Made by a program: the position numbers and the translations under genes. A model generated the notes under the pieces. It saw nothing but the letters and a program-made list of their open reading frames with translations. It did not search any database and was not told where the DNA came from. Of a stretch of 64,000 nt of DNA, positions 36,258-46,535 are shown piece by piece. Each line of letters starts with the position of its first letter. Position 1 is the stretch's first letter. The stretch lies in the NCBI GenBank assembly GCA_016748015.1, contig JAAOMT010000586.1, positions 790,534 through 854,533 of the forward strand. Direction: 5' to 3'. Source of the stretch: Geosiphon pyriformis (taxonomy: Eukaryota; Glomeromycota; Glomeromycetes; Archaeosporales; Geosiphonaceae).

Positions 36258-37072
36258 TATTACTTATAGAAATATAGAGAATATATATTAGCATAGTTAT
36301 TAACCAATTAGAAGTAGACATAGTAAAATGTAGAATTCCAGGATTCCTCTTAAGAATTGCAGAATTCTAGGAATTACAGGATTCTTAGAAAGAATTGTAG
36401 GATTCCTGTTGTGAAGAATTAAGGAATTGAGAAATCTCAATTATGTATATATAGCAATAGGATTAGAAGCTAAAAAGACAGACCTTTCAGTTTAGACTTC
36501 ATCTGGACAACTTTCCAAACCACAAATAAATAACTGTTTGTTATTTCAAATCCGCTGCCATTATTAACACTTCATGTTAATAATAATTGATACTTAACCA
36601 CACTGAAACAATAGCTCTTGATCATGGCTATTGACAGAATACTAACTTGTAAATCATCTTGGCTTATTTCTTTTCTTTCTTTATTTTCTTTTCTTTTCTT
36701 TATTTCTTGCTTTGATTTTATTGTTGTTTACTAACTTTATTGAGGATTAACGTACGGGGTACTAACGTCAGGATAAACGTGACTGGTAAAAAACCCAGAA
36801 ATAAGGGTAGAACACTTGATTGAGGATAGCTTACCAGGAGGAATACCGGCCATTAAGCTGAGAAAGAAATTGATAAAACTGCGGTTTCAGGAAGCTATAA
36901 ATAAAACTATTACCATTGAATCTCTGTTCATTATACAAAAAACTCAACCAAACCCTTCAGATACAGACCTTTCAGACACAAACCTTCAAATCACTATTAA
37001 TTGCAACTAAATTTGAGCACCAAGTTACGGATTTGTTATTTAATCCAACACCAGAAATAGTCATTTGTAACA
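36258..37072 (+). repeat. GyC2 3' LTR (family C)
   Basis: 815 bp, starting TATTACTTATAG (TG changed to TA) and ending TTGTAACA, followed by ACAC at 37073-37076. Differences from the 5' LTR are mostly C/T and G/A. Confidence 0.92.
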
Positions 37073-37076
37073 ACAC

Positions 37077-37224
37077 CCTATCTACAAAAAACTTTAATAA
37101 ATTAGTTAGTTTTGAGTTAGATAAAACTCTTCAAATAGATTACACTATAAATAACTTGATTTCACCAGAGCTCAATCTTTTTAAAAAGGATGATGTTATG
37201 GTTGAGACTTATACCTCTTATTAA
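37077..37224 (+). pseudogene. GyB1 ORF3, 3' part
   Basis: Open frame continuing that of 26513-27020 once GyC2 and one ACAC copy are removed. It is helical and acidic (SFELDKTLQ, SPELNLFKKDD) and runs about 31 bp into the 3' LTR before its stop. A purine-rich AAAAAGGATGATG just before 37194 is the likely polypurine tract of GyB1. Confidence 0.65.
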
Positions 37225-37942
37225 TTATCACATGTATTAGCCACTAATGTCATATGATTAGCCACATTATTTTTAAAAAATGATTATTGACCTGATCAAT
37301 GACCTGACGGTTGATCTGACCGTTGACCTGATCATTGATCTAATCAATAACCTGATCAATGACCTGATTATTGACTTGATTATTGACCTAATCATTGACC
37401 AAATCATTGACCATTTTTGATAGCTATATAAGCAATGAATTTCTTAGCTGTAGAAAAGCATGTAATAACAAGCATCTGAATAATCAAGAATAAATAAAAT
37501 AACAACTTTCATTTCAATCTTTCTCTTATCGCTAATTTCCCTTTCTCTATCTTTAAGTATCTGAACATCTTAAAGATAAAAGATTACTTGTTGGTCTTTT
37601 TCTAACATATATAATTGTAGCATTTGAAGATTATTTGAATAAACATGACTAAAAAGCACAAGTTGATACCTGATATTAAATTCTAAGAGCATTGATGTAA
37701 GGCATAGAATTATACCAGTGGTGATCAATTGTTGACAGCACAGATTATCCCTCTACCTTCAGATTTCCCAGTTACTTTTGAAAAGAATAGCAACTGAGAT
37801 ATTTTATGAGACTGATCTCGCACATTGAATCCATACTCATTTAATTCACTCTTTAAAGTTGAATTCCTCTTTGATTATTTCCATCATCCTACAATCTTGT
37901 TCTTCCTTGCTATCCATTAGCTTGTTATTCCAACCCATAAAA
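37194..37942 (+). repeat. GyB1 3' LTR (family B)
   Basis: 749 bp, TGTTATGG to a mutated end CCATAAAA, followed by ATAT (37943-37946). U3 (about 37285-37415) holds an expanded array of about ten GACCTGATCAAT-like units. TATA box at 37425-37432. Confidence 0.88.
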
Positions 37943-40010
37943 ATATTCTGGTTGCTATATTTTTTTTAATATTAATAGTTTGAACACTACTGGTTTTTTT
38001 AGCAGAGCTGTCATTAATTAGAATAAGCCAATTATAACAATGTATACTAATGTTTGCATAGGATAATTAGACATTAAATTAATATTCAACAGCAGATTTG
38101 CAAACAACATAATTATAAAACAACTTATAAATTAATTAAGTTGTTAAGTAAATTGTACAGCCACCATTAAAATAATTATGGCAGATAAAAATACCAAAAC
38201 ACTAATAGAAAAAATTGACAATTTTTTTTTTGAAATTTACAGAATCAGAATTTTAACTAAATTACTTGTTATAGAAACCACTTAGTATTAAGTTTTTATA
38301 AAAAATAATTAGTTAATTAAAGTATATGCTATACTTAACTGAAACATTTAAGAACTCCAGATTATCTTTAATAAACAATATATTAAAGTACTCATCATGT
38401 ATAAACACTTCAAAACAATGGCCCTAAAACAACTTCTAATTGTATTTGAAGAACTTATTTTTCAATTAACCTTAAAAACCCATTAAGTTTCTTAGACTAA
38501 CAATTTCAGAACAAAGCTACTACTATTTCTTACATAGGAAAAAATAAAATAAAAGAAGAGCTGATAAAGAACTCCAGAAATTACTATCAATTTATCTAAC
38601 TCCAAATTAATAAAATTAACTATATTAACCCCCAAAATTAATCTGTGTTGATTGTAAAAAAAAGTTATTTTTTATAAATGTCTATATTAGAAATAATGAA
38701 ATATGGCCCATTACTATCAAATACTATTGCCAATCTTATATGTTAGAATAATTTAGACAACCAAAATAACAAGGCAAATAGAACAATATACTATGTTTTA
38801 TATGTAGCAAAATCTTATTAAATAAAAAATTATGGAATAATGTTCTTGACAGAGATAAAACATATAATAAATTTTACCAGTACATTATTTTAATCAATAA
38901 TTAGGCCTAAAAAGAAACTCCATTTGTTGTAGTTTATAGTTAAGCAATAAATTAACTAGATTTATATCTTTATAATAATAAAAAAATTTAAAATATGGCC
39001 ATAGCAAAATGAGAAGACACTATAACTAAAAAATACATGTTATAAAAAATGCTCTGGTAATCATTAAAAAAATAGATGACTTATTTATAAATAACTCCAA
39101 AGCATTTTAAAACTAATATTAAGAACTTGCTTTTATTCAAGAAGAACAAAAACAAAGACTATTTAATCTTAATACAAAACTGTGTAATTATTGTCTAATT
39201 CCTTGTTATTTCTAGTATTATATAAAAGTAATCTCTTGTTTAATTCACTTCTAAAAACACTATACTCCATTTTCAAACTATTAGAACTTAAAGAAAAATA
39301 TGAGCTTATAGCTGAAAACTTGTTATTTCAAAAGCCATATAAGGCTACTGAAATAAAATAGTATCTTGCTTATTTTGATCTTTTTAAGAAATTAGAATTA
39401 AAATAGTATAGTAATAACAATAAAAAATATGCTCCAAAAAAGCATATAGAAACAATGCTAAATTCAATTTAAGATACTCTGAACAATTTTTTGTAGTTAT
39501 AGCACCCTATTTTTTTATAAAAATAGATATAAAAATAACTTTAAAAATTTCTATTAGTACTATAGTCCAAGTTACATTTTGGTCTAGCCTTGCAAAAAAA
39601 AAATCGACATAAAAAAAGAAATTATTAATTCAAAATATACAGAAACATTATTGTAATGTTATAAAACAATTTTAATAAATCCTATATAATTAAATCACAA
39701 GAAAAAATCACCCAAATTATTTTTTAGCTTTTTATAAAAGTATTGCAATTAATTTTAGTTATTACATAAAAGGAATTAGGTCTTACTGCTTAAAAAATTA
39801 AGAAATTTGGATTAAATAAAAAGAGAAACATATCAGTTAATTTTATAGAAGATAATAGTAACAAAGTAAAACTCATTTACATTAATATGATTATTTTTAT
39901 TCCTTTATATTGACAATATATTCTAAAAGTGAATTGAAAAATTCAGGATTAAGTTTTTTTATTTAAAACTAATCCAAAAATCTGTTTTTTAGCTAATATT
40001 ACCAATCTAT
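37943..40010 (+). pseudogene. GyE protease, Cys-rich module and dUTPase-like region
   Basis: Highly broken frames show protease-like ITMYTNV and LIFNSRFANNI (Asp to Asn) near 38010-38110; the Cys-rich opening CVDCKKKLF at 38644 with CFICSK near 38800; and a dUTPase-like stretch at about 39520-39870 with IDIKITLKI, a decayed motif 3 and a KFGLN remnant of motif 5. The order equals GyC2. No single residue can be trusted because stops are dense. Confidence 0.6.
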
Positions 40011-40169
40011 ATATTTTAGCCAAAATTCATAAACATTTTAAAATTCCTATCTATAATTTTACAGAAGAAGTTATTAAGATTTCTGAAGAAACTCTTATCA
40101 GCTCTATTTTAAAATCTTAAGAGACTCCAGCCTATTTTAGACTTTGCACAATTGTTCTTATTTTGTGAT

Positions 40170-41620
40170 ATTATCTTACAAATATAAAATCTGCCAAAAA
40201 AAAGCTATTTGTTTATACTAAAAGAAATTGCCAAATTAAACTTGAAAAACTTAAGTATATTACAACAGTTACAATTTAAAGTTCTCTTAAACCAATATGC
40301 CAATATCTTTGTTAGCAAAAAAAAATTCAGATACACTAATATTGTAAAACACCAGATTAATATAAAAGATGTTAAATTCATTAAACAATAAATCTACCAA
40401 GTAATTTCAGTAAATGACAACCTAATTAAACAAAAAGTACAAAGAATATTAGACAACAGGGTAATTAAAAAATTGTTAAGTTCTTGGTTTTTTTCAGTAG
40501 TATTAATTATCAAAAAAATAAGAAAATATAGTTCTGCATAGACTATTAAAAGCTTAACAACATTACTTAAAAAGATAGCTATTTGACTCCTTTCATTTAG
40601 AAAATTTTAAATAACCTAGAAAATAAGAAGTGGTTCTCTTTTTTAGACTTAGCCAGTAAATATTGGCAAGTTAAAATAGATCCCAAGAATAAAAAAAAAA
40701 ACAGCATTTACTACACAAAACAAAAACTTTGAATTCAATATAATGCTTTTTGAACTTTACAATACTTCAGCTATTTTTCAATATTTTATAAATGTTATGT
40801 ATAAAAAATTTTTCTGAAAATTAGTTGTAGTATATTTGAACAATACTAATATATTTTCTAAAACATTTAATAATCATCTGTTTCATTTTTAACAAGTTTT
40901 TGATTACTTTTAGAGTATTAAATTAAAGCTAAACTCAAACAAATGTTTTTTTGGAAAAACCAAATTAAAATTCTGGAAACACATAATAGATAAAGATAAA
41001 GTAAAACCAAATCCAAATAAAATGAAAAAAGTCAAAAACTTTTCAGCTTTAACTAATCAGTGAAAACTAAAAAGGTTTTTAAGACTGGCTAGATATTACT
41101 GCAGATTTGTTAAAAACTTTTTAGACATTGTAAAACCACTTTATTACCTGTTATCAAAACATGTTCTGTATCTATAGAAAAAAAACTTTTGATTATCTTA
41201 AACAATAACTAATAAAAGCATTAATATTGATTTATTTAGACTTTAATAAACACTTTATTGTTATTATAAATCTCTTAAAAAATACATTAGAAACTGTCTT
41301 GTCACAAATCAGGCCAGAAAATTAAGAACACCTAATTGCCTATGCCAGTTATAGTATCAATACAATAAAAAAATATGCAGTATAACAGATTTAGAATGTT
41401 TTGTTATTTACTAAGCAGTACAAAATTGGAGATACTATCTTTACTAACTATTTGACTATAAAAAACTTATTTAGTTACTTAACAAGCCACAACTAAAAGA
41501 AAGATATGCACAATAAAGTATTTATCTGCAACAATTCTTATACAAAATACATTATAAAAAAGGAACCAAAAACACCAACACTAATAGTTTGTTAAGAATA
41601 ATACAAATTTAATCTTAGAT
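40170..41620 (+). pseudogene. GyE reverse transcriptase and RNase H remnant
   Basis: An open frame at 40209-40391 (FILKEIAKLNLKN ... FVSKKKFRYTNIVKHQI) matches the RT leader of GyC2. Further blocks give LDLASKYWQVKI, VVVYLNNTNIFS (YLNN again) near 40830, and FFGKTKLKFWKHII. RNase H similarity fades by 41600. Many stops and frame changes. Confidence 0.7.
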
Positions 41621-41779
41621 CTATAAACATAATTATCTATTAACAATTATACTAGTATTTATTAATATTACAGTTTAAGAAAAAATTATCTCAATAGAAA
41701 CAAAGTATTACACAGAAACAAGCTGTAATTACTTTATTTAAAACAACTAACTATATTATTAAAAATGTTAAAACTGTAC

Positions 41780-42391
41780 TATCTCATAATAAGTTATAAA
41801 AAACAATGAAAGAAAAACTGTTTTGCATAATATGTACTTTAATCCAATCACAAAACATTTCAACAAAGATGTTATTCTAAAAAAAACAATAAATCTATAC
41901 TATTAGCCAACAATATATAAGGATATCTTTGAATATGTCAACAATTGTAACTTATGCCAATGAAAAAAAAGCCAGAATAATGAAACCACTTTGATTCATT
42001 CTAGTTGAAAATCTATTTGATAGAATTAAAATCAATTTGGTTGGTTTTCTTTTAATTATATCCAAAAAAAATTATTATATTATTGTAATTGTAGACTACC
42101 TAATCAAATAGTCTGAAGCCAAAACTATTTAAGTAGCAGATGTTAAAACAGTAGCTAAATTCATATATCAAGATTTGATTTGCTAACATAAATGTTTGAA
42201 AAAATTATTATTTAATCAAAGAACTCATTTTGTTAATAATATATTAGCTAAACTAAGCCAACAATTTAGAATAAAATAATCATTATTCTTATAATATTAC
42301 TCATAAATAAATAGACTGGTAAAAAAATTTAACCAAATATTATATAAAACATTAGCAAAAATAAGTTACAAAAATACACAAAAATGAGACT
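41780..42391 (+). pseudogene. GyE integrase, truncated by LINE-2
   Basis: Blocks like NCNLCQ, IKINLVGFL (Asp to Asn), and IYQDLICXHKCLKKLLFNQRTHFVN match GyC integrases. Similarity ends within the block equivalent to QKNQDKWDLF at about 42391, where LINE sequence starts. No target duplication was found at this junction. Confidence 0.65.
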
Positions 42392-43028
42392 ATCAAACAA
42401 TTGCTTAGTTTTGAAAATTGTTTTTGTGTCTTGGAGAAAAACTTGGGTTTCTATGATTCTAAAATTTTATGATTGGAAGGGTGTGTTAACAAATACAAAG
42501 CCAATTGTGTTGATCAAAATGGCAAGAAAAATCTTTTTAAAAATTATGTTAAATTGCATATCTTCTGCTTGTACTAAGTTTAATGTGCTTTATAGAACAA
42601 ATTTTTCAGTACTTAAAGACATATCTACCCAAAATCTTATTTTTGCAATAAGCTTAGTTATTAAGAATGCTTTGGAAAAAGACAAAAAAATATGGCTGGT
42701 TTTGCAGAATATGCAAAAAGCTTATAACTTAGTTGGTTAAATTTATTTGCAGTGGAGTTTGGAGTATATAAAAATGTATAAAAGTTTGTTGGGTTTTTTA
42801 GCAATTTACATGAAAACCAAATTAATAAAGTAATAACAAATTTTGGTCTCTTAAGTAGTTGTAAAATGCATAATAGTTTGGATTAGGATAAAGTTTTTTA
42901 TTATTTCTTTGGAAAATATTTTATGATCTCTTTTTGTGTAAAATCAGAAGGCACAAACATTTGTGTAGTTATTGTGTTAACATTAAGTTTGTTGTCAGAT
43001 TAAGAAAAATAGAAGCCAACTTAGACAG
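42392..43028 (+). pseudogene. LINE-2 reverse transcriptase, first part
   Basis: An open frame of 118 codons (42384-42740) matches LINE-1 ORF2: SWRKTWVSM, YDWKGVLTNTKPI, DNFSVLK-like NFSVLKDISTQ and a DMKKAYD-like block. It is 5'-truncated, as is usual for LINEs. At 43028 it is cut by GyC3; ACAG is duplicated and the frame resumes at 46536. Confidence 0.8.
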
Positions 43029-44069
43029 TATTACTCATAGAATATAAAAATTATATATTAATACATAAATTAGCCAATCAGAATAGACATAGTAAAAGTG
43101 GAATTCCAGAATTTCTCTTAAAGAAATTGCAGAATTTCAGAATTACAAAATTCTTATATAAGAAATTATAAGATTTCAGAAATTCCAAAATTTCTAGTTA
43201 AAGAATTGAAGAATTTAAGAAATCTTATATAACATAAATTATATATATATAGTGAGAGTATTAAAAGCAGAAAAAGGAATTCCTAAAGAATTTAATAGAG
43301 TTTTATTAATTTAGAACAATTTTCTTTTTTCTCTATTTATTAATTCTTTTTTCACAGATAGTTACTATTAACCAAAGTAAATTCATTAACAAAATATTGA
43401 ATAAAACATATTTATTATCATCTAATTCATATTATTGTTATTTGTTTGAGAATTCTTAGTTTAGAACCTCCTGTTTTAATTTCAGACTCATCTCTTTATA
43501 TGATAGTATTTTATGACTTGAAATAGAAATATATCAATAAAATATTTATTAATATTACAATCCATCTTTCCACTATTAACAATTCATGTTGATAACTGCC
43601 AATACTTAACTACACTAGACCAATAGCTCTTGATCATGGCTATTAATAGAATACTAATTTTTTCTTGTCTTGGCTTATTTCTTTATTTCTCTTTTTATTA
43701 TTTCTTTTATTTCTTTTATTTTCTTTTTTTTTATTGTGAATTTACTAATTGATTAAAAAATTAACACACAGAGTATTAATGTTAGGATATAGCACTAGTA
43801 AAAGACCCAGAAATAAGAATAAACACTTAAAATTGAGAATAGCTTATTAGGAGATTACCAGCCATCAAGCTGAAAAAAAAATTGATAGAATTGTAATTCC
43901 GAAAAGCTATGGATAAAACAATACTTGAATTTCTGTTCATTATACAAAGAATTCAAACCAAAACCTTCAGATATAAAAACCTTCAGAAATTACCAATACA
44001 TATCACTTATTAAGCACCAAGTTACAGGTTTGTTATTTGTTTTTAGATCCCAAATAATCACCTGTAACA
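43029..44069 (+). repeat. GyC3 5' LTR (family C)
   Basis: 1041 bp, TATTACTCATAG to CTGTAACA, preceded by ACAG (43025-43028). It carries an extra block around 43330-43470 compared with GyC2 LTRs, which is also present in the GyC3 3' LTR. Confidence 0.88.
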
Positions 44070-44239
44070 TTTGATGCTCCTTGTGAGATATAATCTAACA
44101 AAGAACCAGTACCAGCAATAATTACCTGTAATATTTGGTGCTCTTTATAAGATATAATCCAACAGAAAACTAATCATCTATAATATTTGGTATTCTCTGT
44201 GAGGTATAATCCAGCAGAGAACTAGCACCAGCAATAACC
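44061..44239 (+). repeat. Triplicated LTR end plus primer binding site
   Basis: Three tandem copies of the block CCTGTAACATTTGGTGCTC...TATAATCCAACAGAGAACTA start near 44061, 44124 and 44175. Normal elements have one. Confidence 0.75.
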
Positions 44240-44324
44240 ATGTAGAAAAGTGGCAAACCAAGAGAAAACAAGAGAAAATCACTTAGAATTTGCAAAATTC
44301 TTATTTTAGCATTATTTTTGAAAA

Positions 44325-44885
44325 ACTCATTAAAATTAAAACTCTATTTATTCAAAACCTGATCATTAAAACCTTAAACATTCGAAAATTACCATTAATA
44401 AACTCGTTAAAACTTGTTAAATTAAAAACTTCAATTATTCAAAACCCAATCATTAAAATTTTAAACAGTTGAAACTTACCTTTAATAAACTTATTAAAAT
44501 TAAAACTTCAATTATTTAAGACCCAATTATTAAAATCCCGAACATTTAAAAATTACTGTTAATAAACTCATTAAAACTCATTAAATTAATACTCTATTTA
44601 TTCAAAATCCAATCATTAAAACCCCAAATATTTGAAACTTATTTTTGATAAATTTGTTAAAAACTCATTAAAAAACTCCAATTATTTAAAACCCAATTAT
44701 TCAAAAACCCAAACATTTGAAATCTGATAATTCTAACTCCACTATCATACAAAAAAACTTACCATCAATAAAACTCATTAAATCTCTAATAATTCAAATT
44801 CCAAGAATTATTCAAAAACCTGAACATTCAAAGTTTAATAAATTCCAAATTCCACTATCATACAAGAAAACTTATTTTCAATAGT
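44325..44885 (+). repeat. Imperfect tandem repeats inside GyC3
   Basis: About six units of 78-120 bp, each opening with AAACTCATTAAAA and holding TTATTCAAAACCCAATCATTAAAA. They translate to nothing convincing. They replace most of gag. Confidence 0.75.
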
Positions 44886-45034
44886 TCAATAAAAACTAAT
44901 TTCTACAGTACTAATAAATTAACAAAACTCACCTAACAGCCTTAAGTCAGAATATTAAGATGTAGTCACAATCTACTTCTATGCATCATATATTCGAAAA
45001 AGAGCCAATTAGCAAGAACAGATAGAAATCAGAA

Positions 45035-45394
45035 TTGGAATTTAACCTTAATTTAAACTCTACTGATAATAACAACAATTCAAACTCTGCTACTGACAAC
45101 AACAATTCAAATTCTGCTAATAACAACAATAATTCAAACTCTGCTAATGACAACAACAATTCAAACTCTACTAATAACAACAATAATTTAAACTCTACCA
45201 ACAACAATTCAAACTCTGCTTTAAACACTGAACAATATATTATGTTTCTAGATCTTACAATGGAGCAAGAATTAATTAAATTCAATAATAATAATGAGAG
45301 TATTATGTCTGAACATACACATAATACAAATGCAAGATTTAAACTTGAATATTCTGAACAGACCACTATAGTTAAAAACTTTAGTTATGTATAA
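45035..45394 (+). pseudogene. GyC3 Asn/Ser-rich remnant of the pol spacer
   Basis: 119 open codons: LELEFNLNLNS-like start, a run of NSNSANNNN-type repeats (a 27-bp DNA unit at about 45057-45225), then EQYIMFLDLTMEQEL and HTHNTNARFKLEYS. The ends match GyC2 31700-31970, so this is the spacer before the dUTPase, with the Asn repeats expanded. After 45394 a frame-shifted piece covers only the first dUTPase residues and then the deletion junction. Confidence 0.7.
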
Positions 45395-45495
45395 AATTAG
45401 ATTTAAAAATAACAATAGAAATTACAGCAACAATATTAATACCAAAAAGAAATTTAAAAGATTTTGTAGGAGCTTAATATTAAAAAAGGGAATAA

Positions 45496-46535
45496 TATTA
45501 TTCATAGAATATAAGAATTATATATTAGTACATAAATTAGTCAATCAGAATAAACATAATAAAAATGAAATTACAAGATTCTTATATGAAGAATTACAGA
45601 ATTCAAGAAATTTCATATAATATAAATTATATATATATAGTGAGAGTATTAAAAGCAAAAAAAGCAATTTCTGGAGAATTTAATAGAGTTTTATTAATTT
45701 AAAACAATTCTTTTTCTTTTTTATTTATTAATCCTCCCTTTATGAATAGTTACTATTAACTAAAGTGAATTCATTAACAAAATATTGAATAAAACATACT
45801 TATTATCATCCAATTCATATTATTGTTATTTGTTTAAGAATTTTTAGTTTAAAACCTTCAGTTCTAATTCCAGACTCATCTTTTATATGATAGTATTCTA
45901 TGACTTAAAGTAAAAACATATTAATAAAATATTTATTAATATTACAATCCATCTTTCCATTATTAATAATTCATATTAATAGCTGCTAATACTTAACTAC
46001 ACTGGACTAATAGCTTTTAATCATAACTATTAATGGGATACTAACTTTTTTTTGCTTTGGCTTATTTCTTTATTTTTTTTTCATTATTATTTTTATTTCT
46101 TTTATTTCTTTTTTTTTCTTTTGTTTTATTATAGATTTACTAATTGATTAAAAAGTTAATACATAAGGTACCAACATTAGGATATAGCACTAATAAAAAA
46201 CCCAAAAATAAGAGTAAACACTCAAAATTAAGAATAGCTTATTAGAAGATTACCAGCCATCAAGTTGAAAAAAAAATTGATAGAATATAGATATTCTAGA
46301 AAGTAACAGACAACAAAACAGACCAACTCAAAAATTGGGAAGAAACTAGAAACATTACCAAAGGATATTATTATTGAATTTCTGTCTATTATACAAAAAA
46401 CTCCACCAAAACCTTCAAATCATGAAAACCTTCAGATACAAACAAACCTTCAGAAATTACCAACTGTACTAACTATTAAGCACCAAGTTATGAGTTTGTT
46501 ATTTGTTTTCAGAATCCAAATAATCACTTATAATA
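45496..46535 (+). repeat. GyC3 3' LTR (family C)
   Basis: 1040 bp, TATTATTCATAG to CTTATAATA, followed by ACAG. It is preceded by the purine tract AAAAAAGGGAATAA. Aligned end to end with 43029-44069. Confidence 0.88.

Larger units (their letters stand above)
27021..37072 (+). mobile_element. GyC2: complete family C Ty3/gypsy element with dUTPase domain
   Basis: Two LTRs, primer site TGGTGCTCCCTGTGAGG (27852-27868), Gag, protease, Cys-rich module, Asn/Asp-rich spacer, dUTPase, RT, RNase H, integrase, ORF3, and a polypurine tract AAAAGGAGGGAATAA (36243-36257). It is flanked by ACAC on both sides (27017-27020, 37073-37076), proving a single intact insertion into GyB1 ORF3. Protease Asp, RT YLDD and the first integrase Asp are all mutated to Asn, so it could not move by itself. 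Confidence 0.93.
20158..37942 (+). mobile_element. GyB1: family B Ty3/gypsy element, interrupted by GyC2
   Basis: Both LTRs are present and flanked by ATAT (20154-20157 and 37943-37946). Internal order is primer site (20829-20845, TAGTGCTCTCTGTAAGG), Gag, protease, a Cys/Trp-rich linker, RT, RNase H, integrase and ORF3. GyC2 (27021-37072) sits inside ORF3; once the duplicated ACAC is counted once, the ORF3 frame resumes. Coding parts keep GC-richer and longer frames than GyE, so this copy is younger than its host element. Stops in gag, the PR-RT linker and integrase make it defective. Confidence 0.9.
17211..42391 (+). mobile_element. GyE: old Ty3/gypsy element, split by GyB1 and cut by LINE-2
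   Basis: Segments 17211-20157 and 37943-42391 form one decayed element: LTR, primer site (18015-18031), Gag, then across the GyB1 insertion protease, Cys-rich module, dUTPase-like region, RT, RNase H and integrase, all on the plus strand and in GyC2 order. GyB1 is flanked by ATAT at both junctions. Integrase similarity breaks off at about 42391, where LINE-2 sequence starts, and no 3' LTR was found. Decay is extreme, with almost no frame longer than 60 codons. Confidence 0.75.
43029..46535 (+). mobile_element. GyC3: short non-autonomous deletion derivative of family C
   Basis: Two LTRs with ACAG target duplication (43025-43028, 46536-46539) but only about 1.4 kb inside. The interior has a triplicated LTR-end/primer-site block (44061-44239), tandem repeats (44325-44885), the Asn/Ser-rich spacer and first dUTPase residues of the family C polyprotein (about 45000-45470), then polypurine tract and 3' LTR. 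Protease, RT, RNase H and integrase are all missing, so movement needed enzymes from a relative. Confidence 0.88.

Noticed and set aside
44325-44885. CRISPR-like array
   Set aside because: Units are long and imperfect, there are no uniform spacers, and the region is inside an LTR element of a eukaryote.
44986-45366. 126-codon minus-strand frame with Leu/Glu repeats
   Set aside because: Antisense of the Asn/Ser repeat in the GyC3 spacer; a pure composition effect of a tandem repeat.
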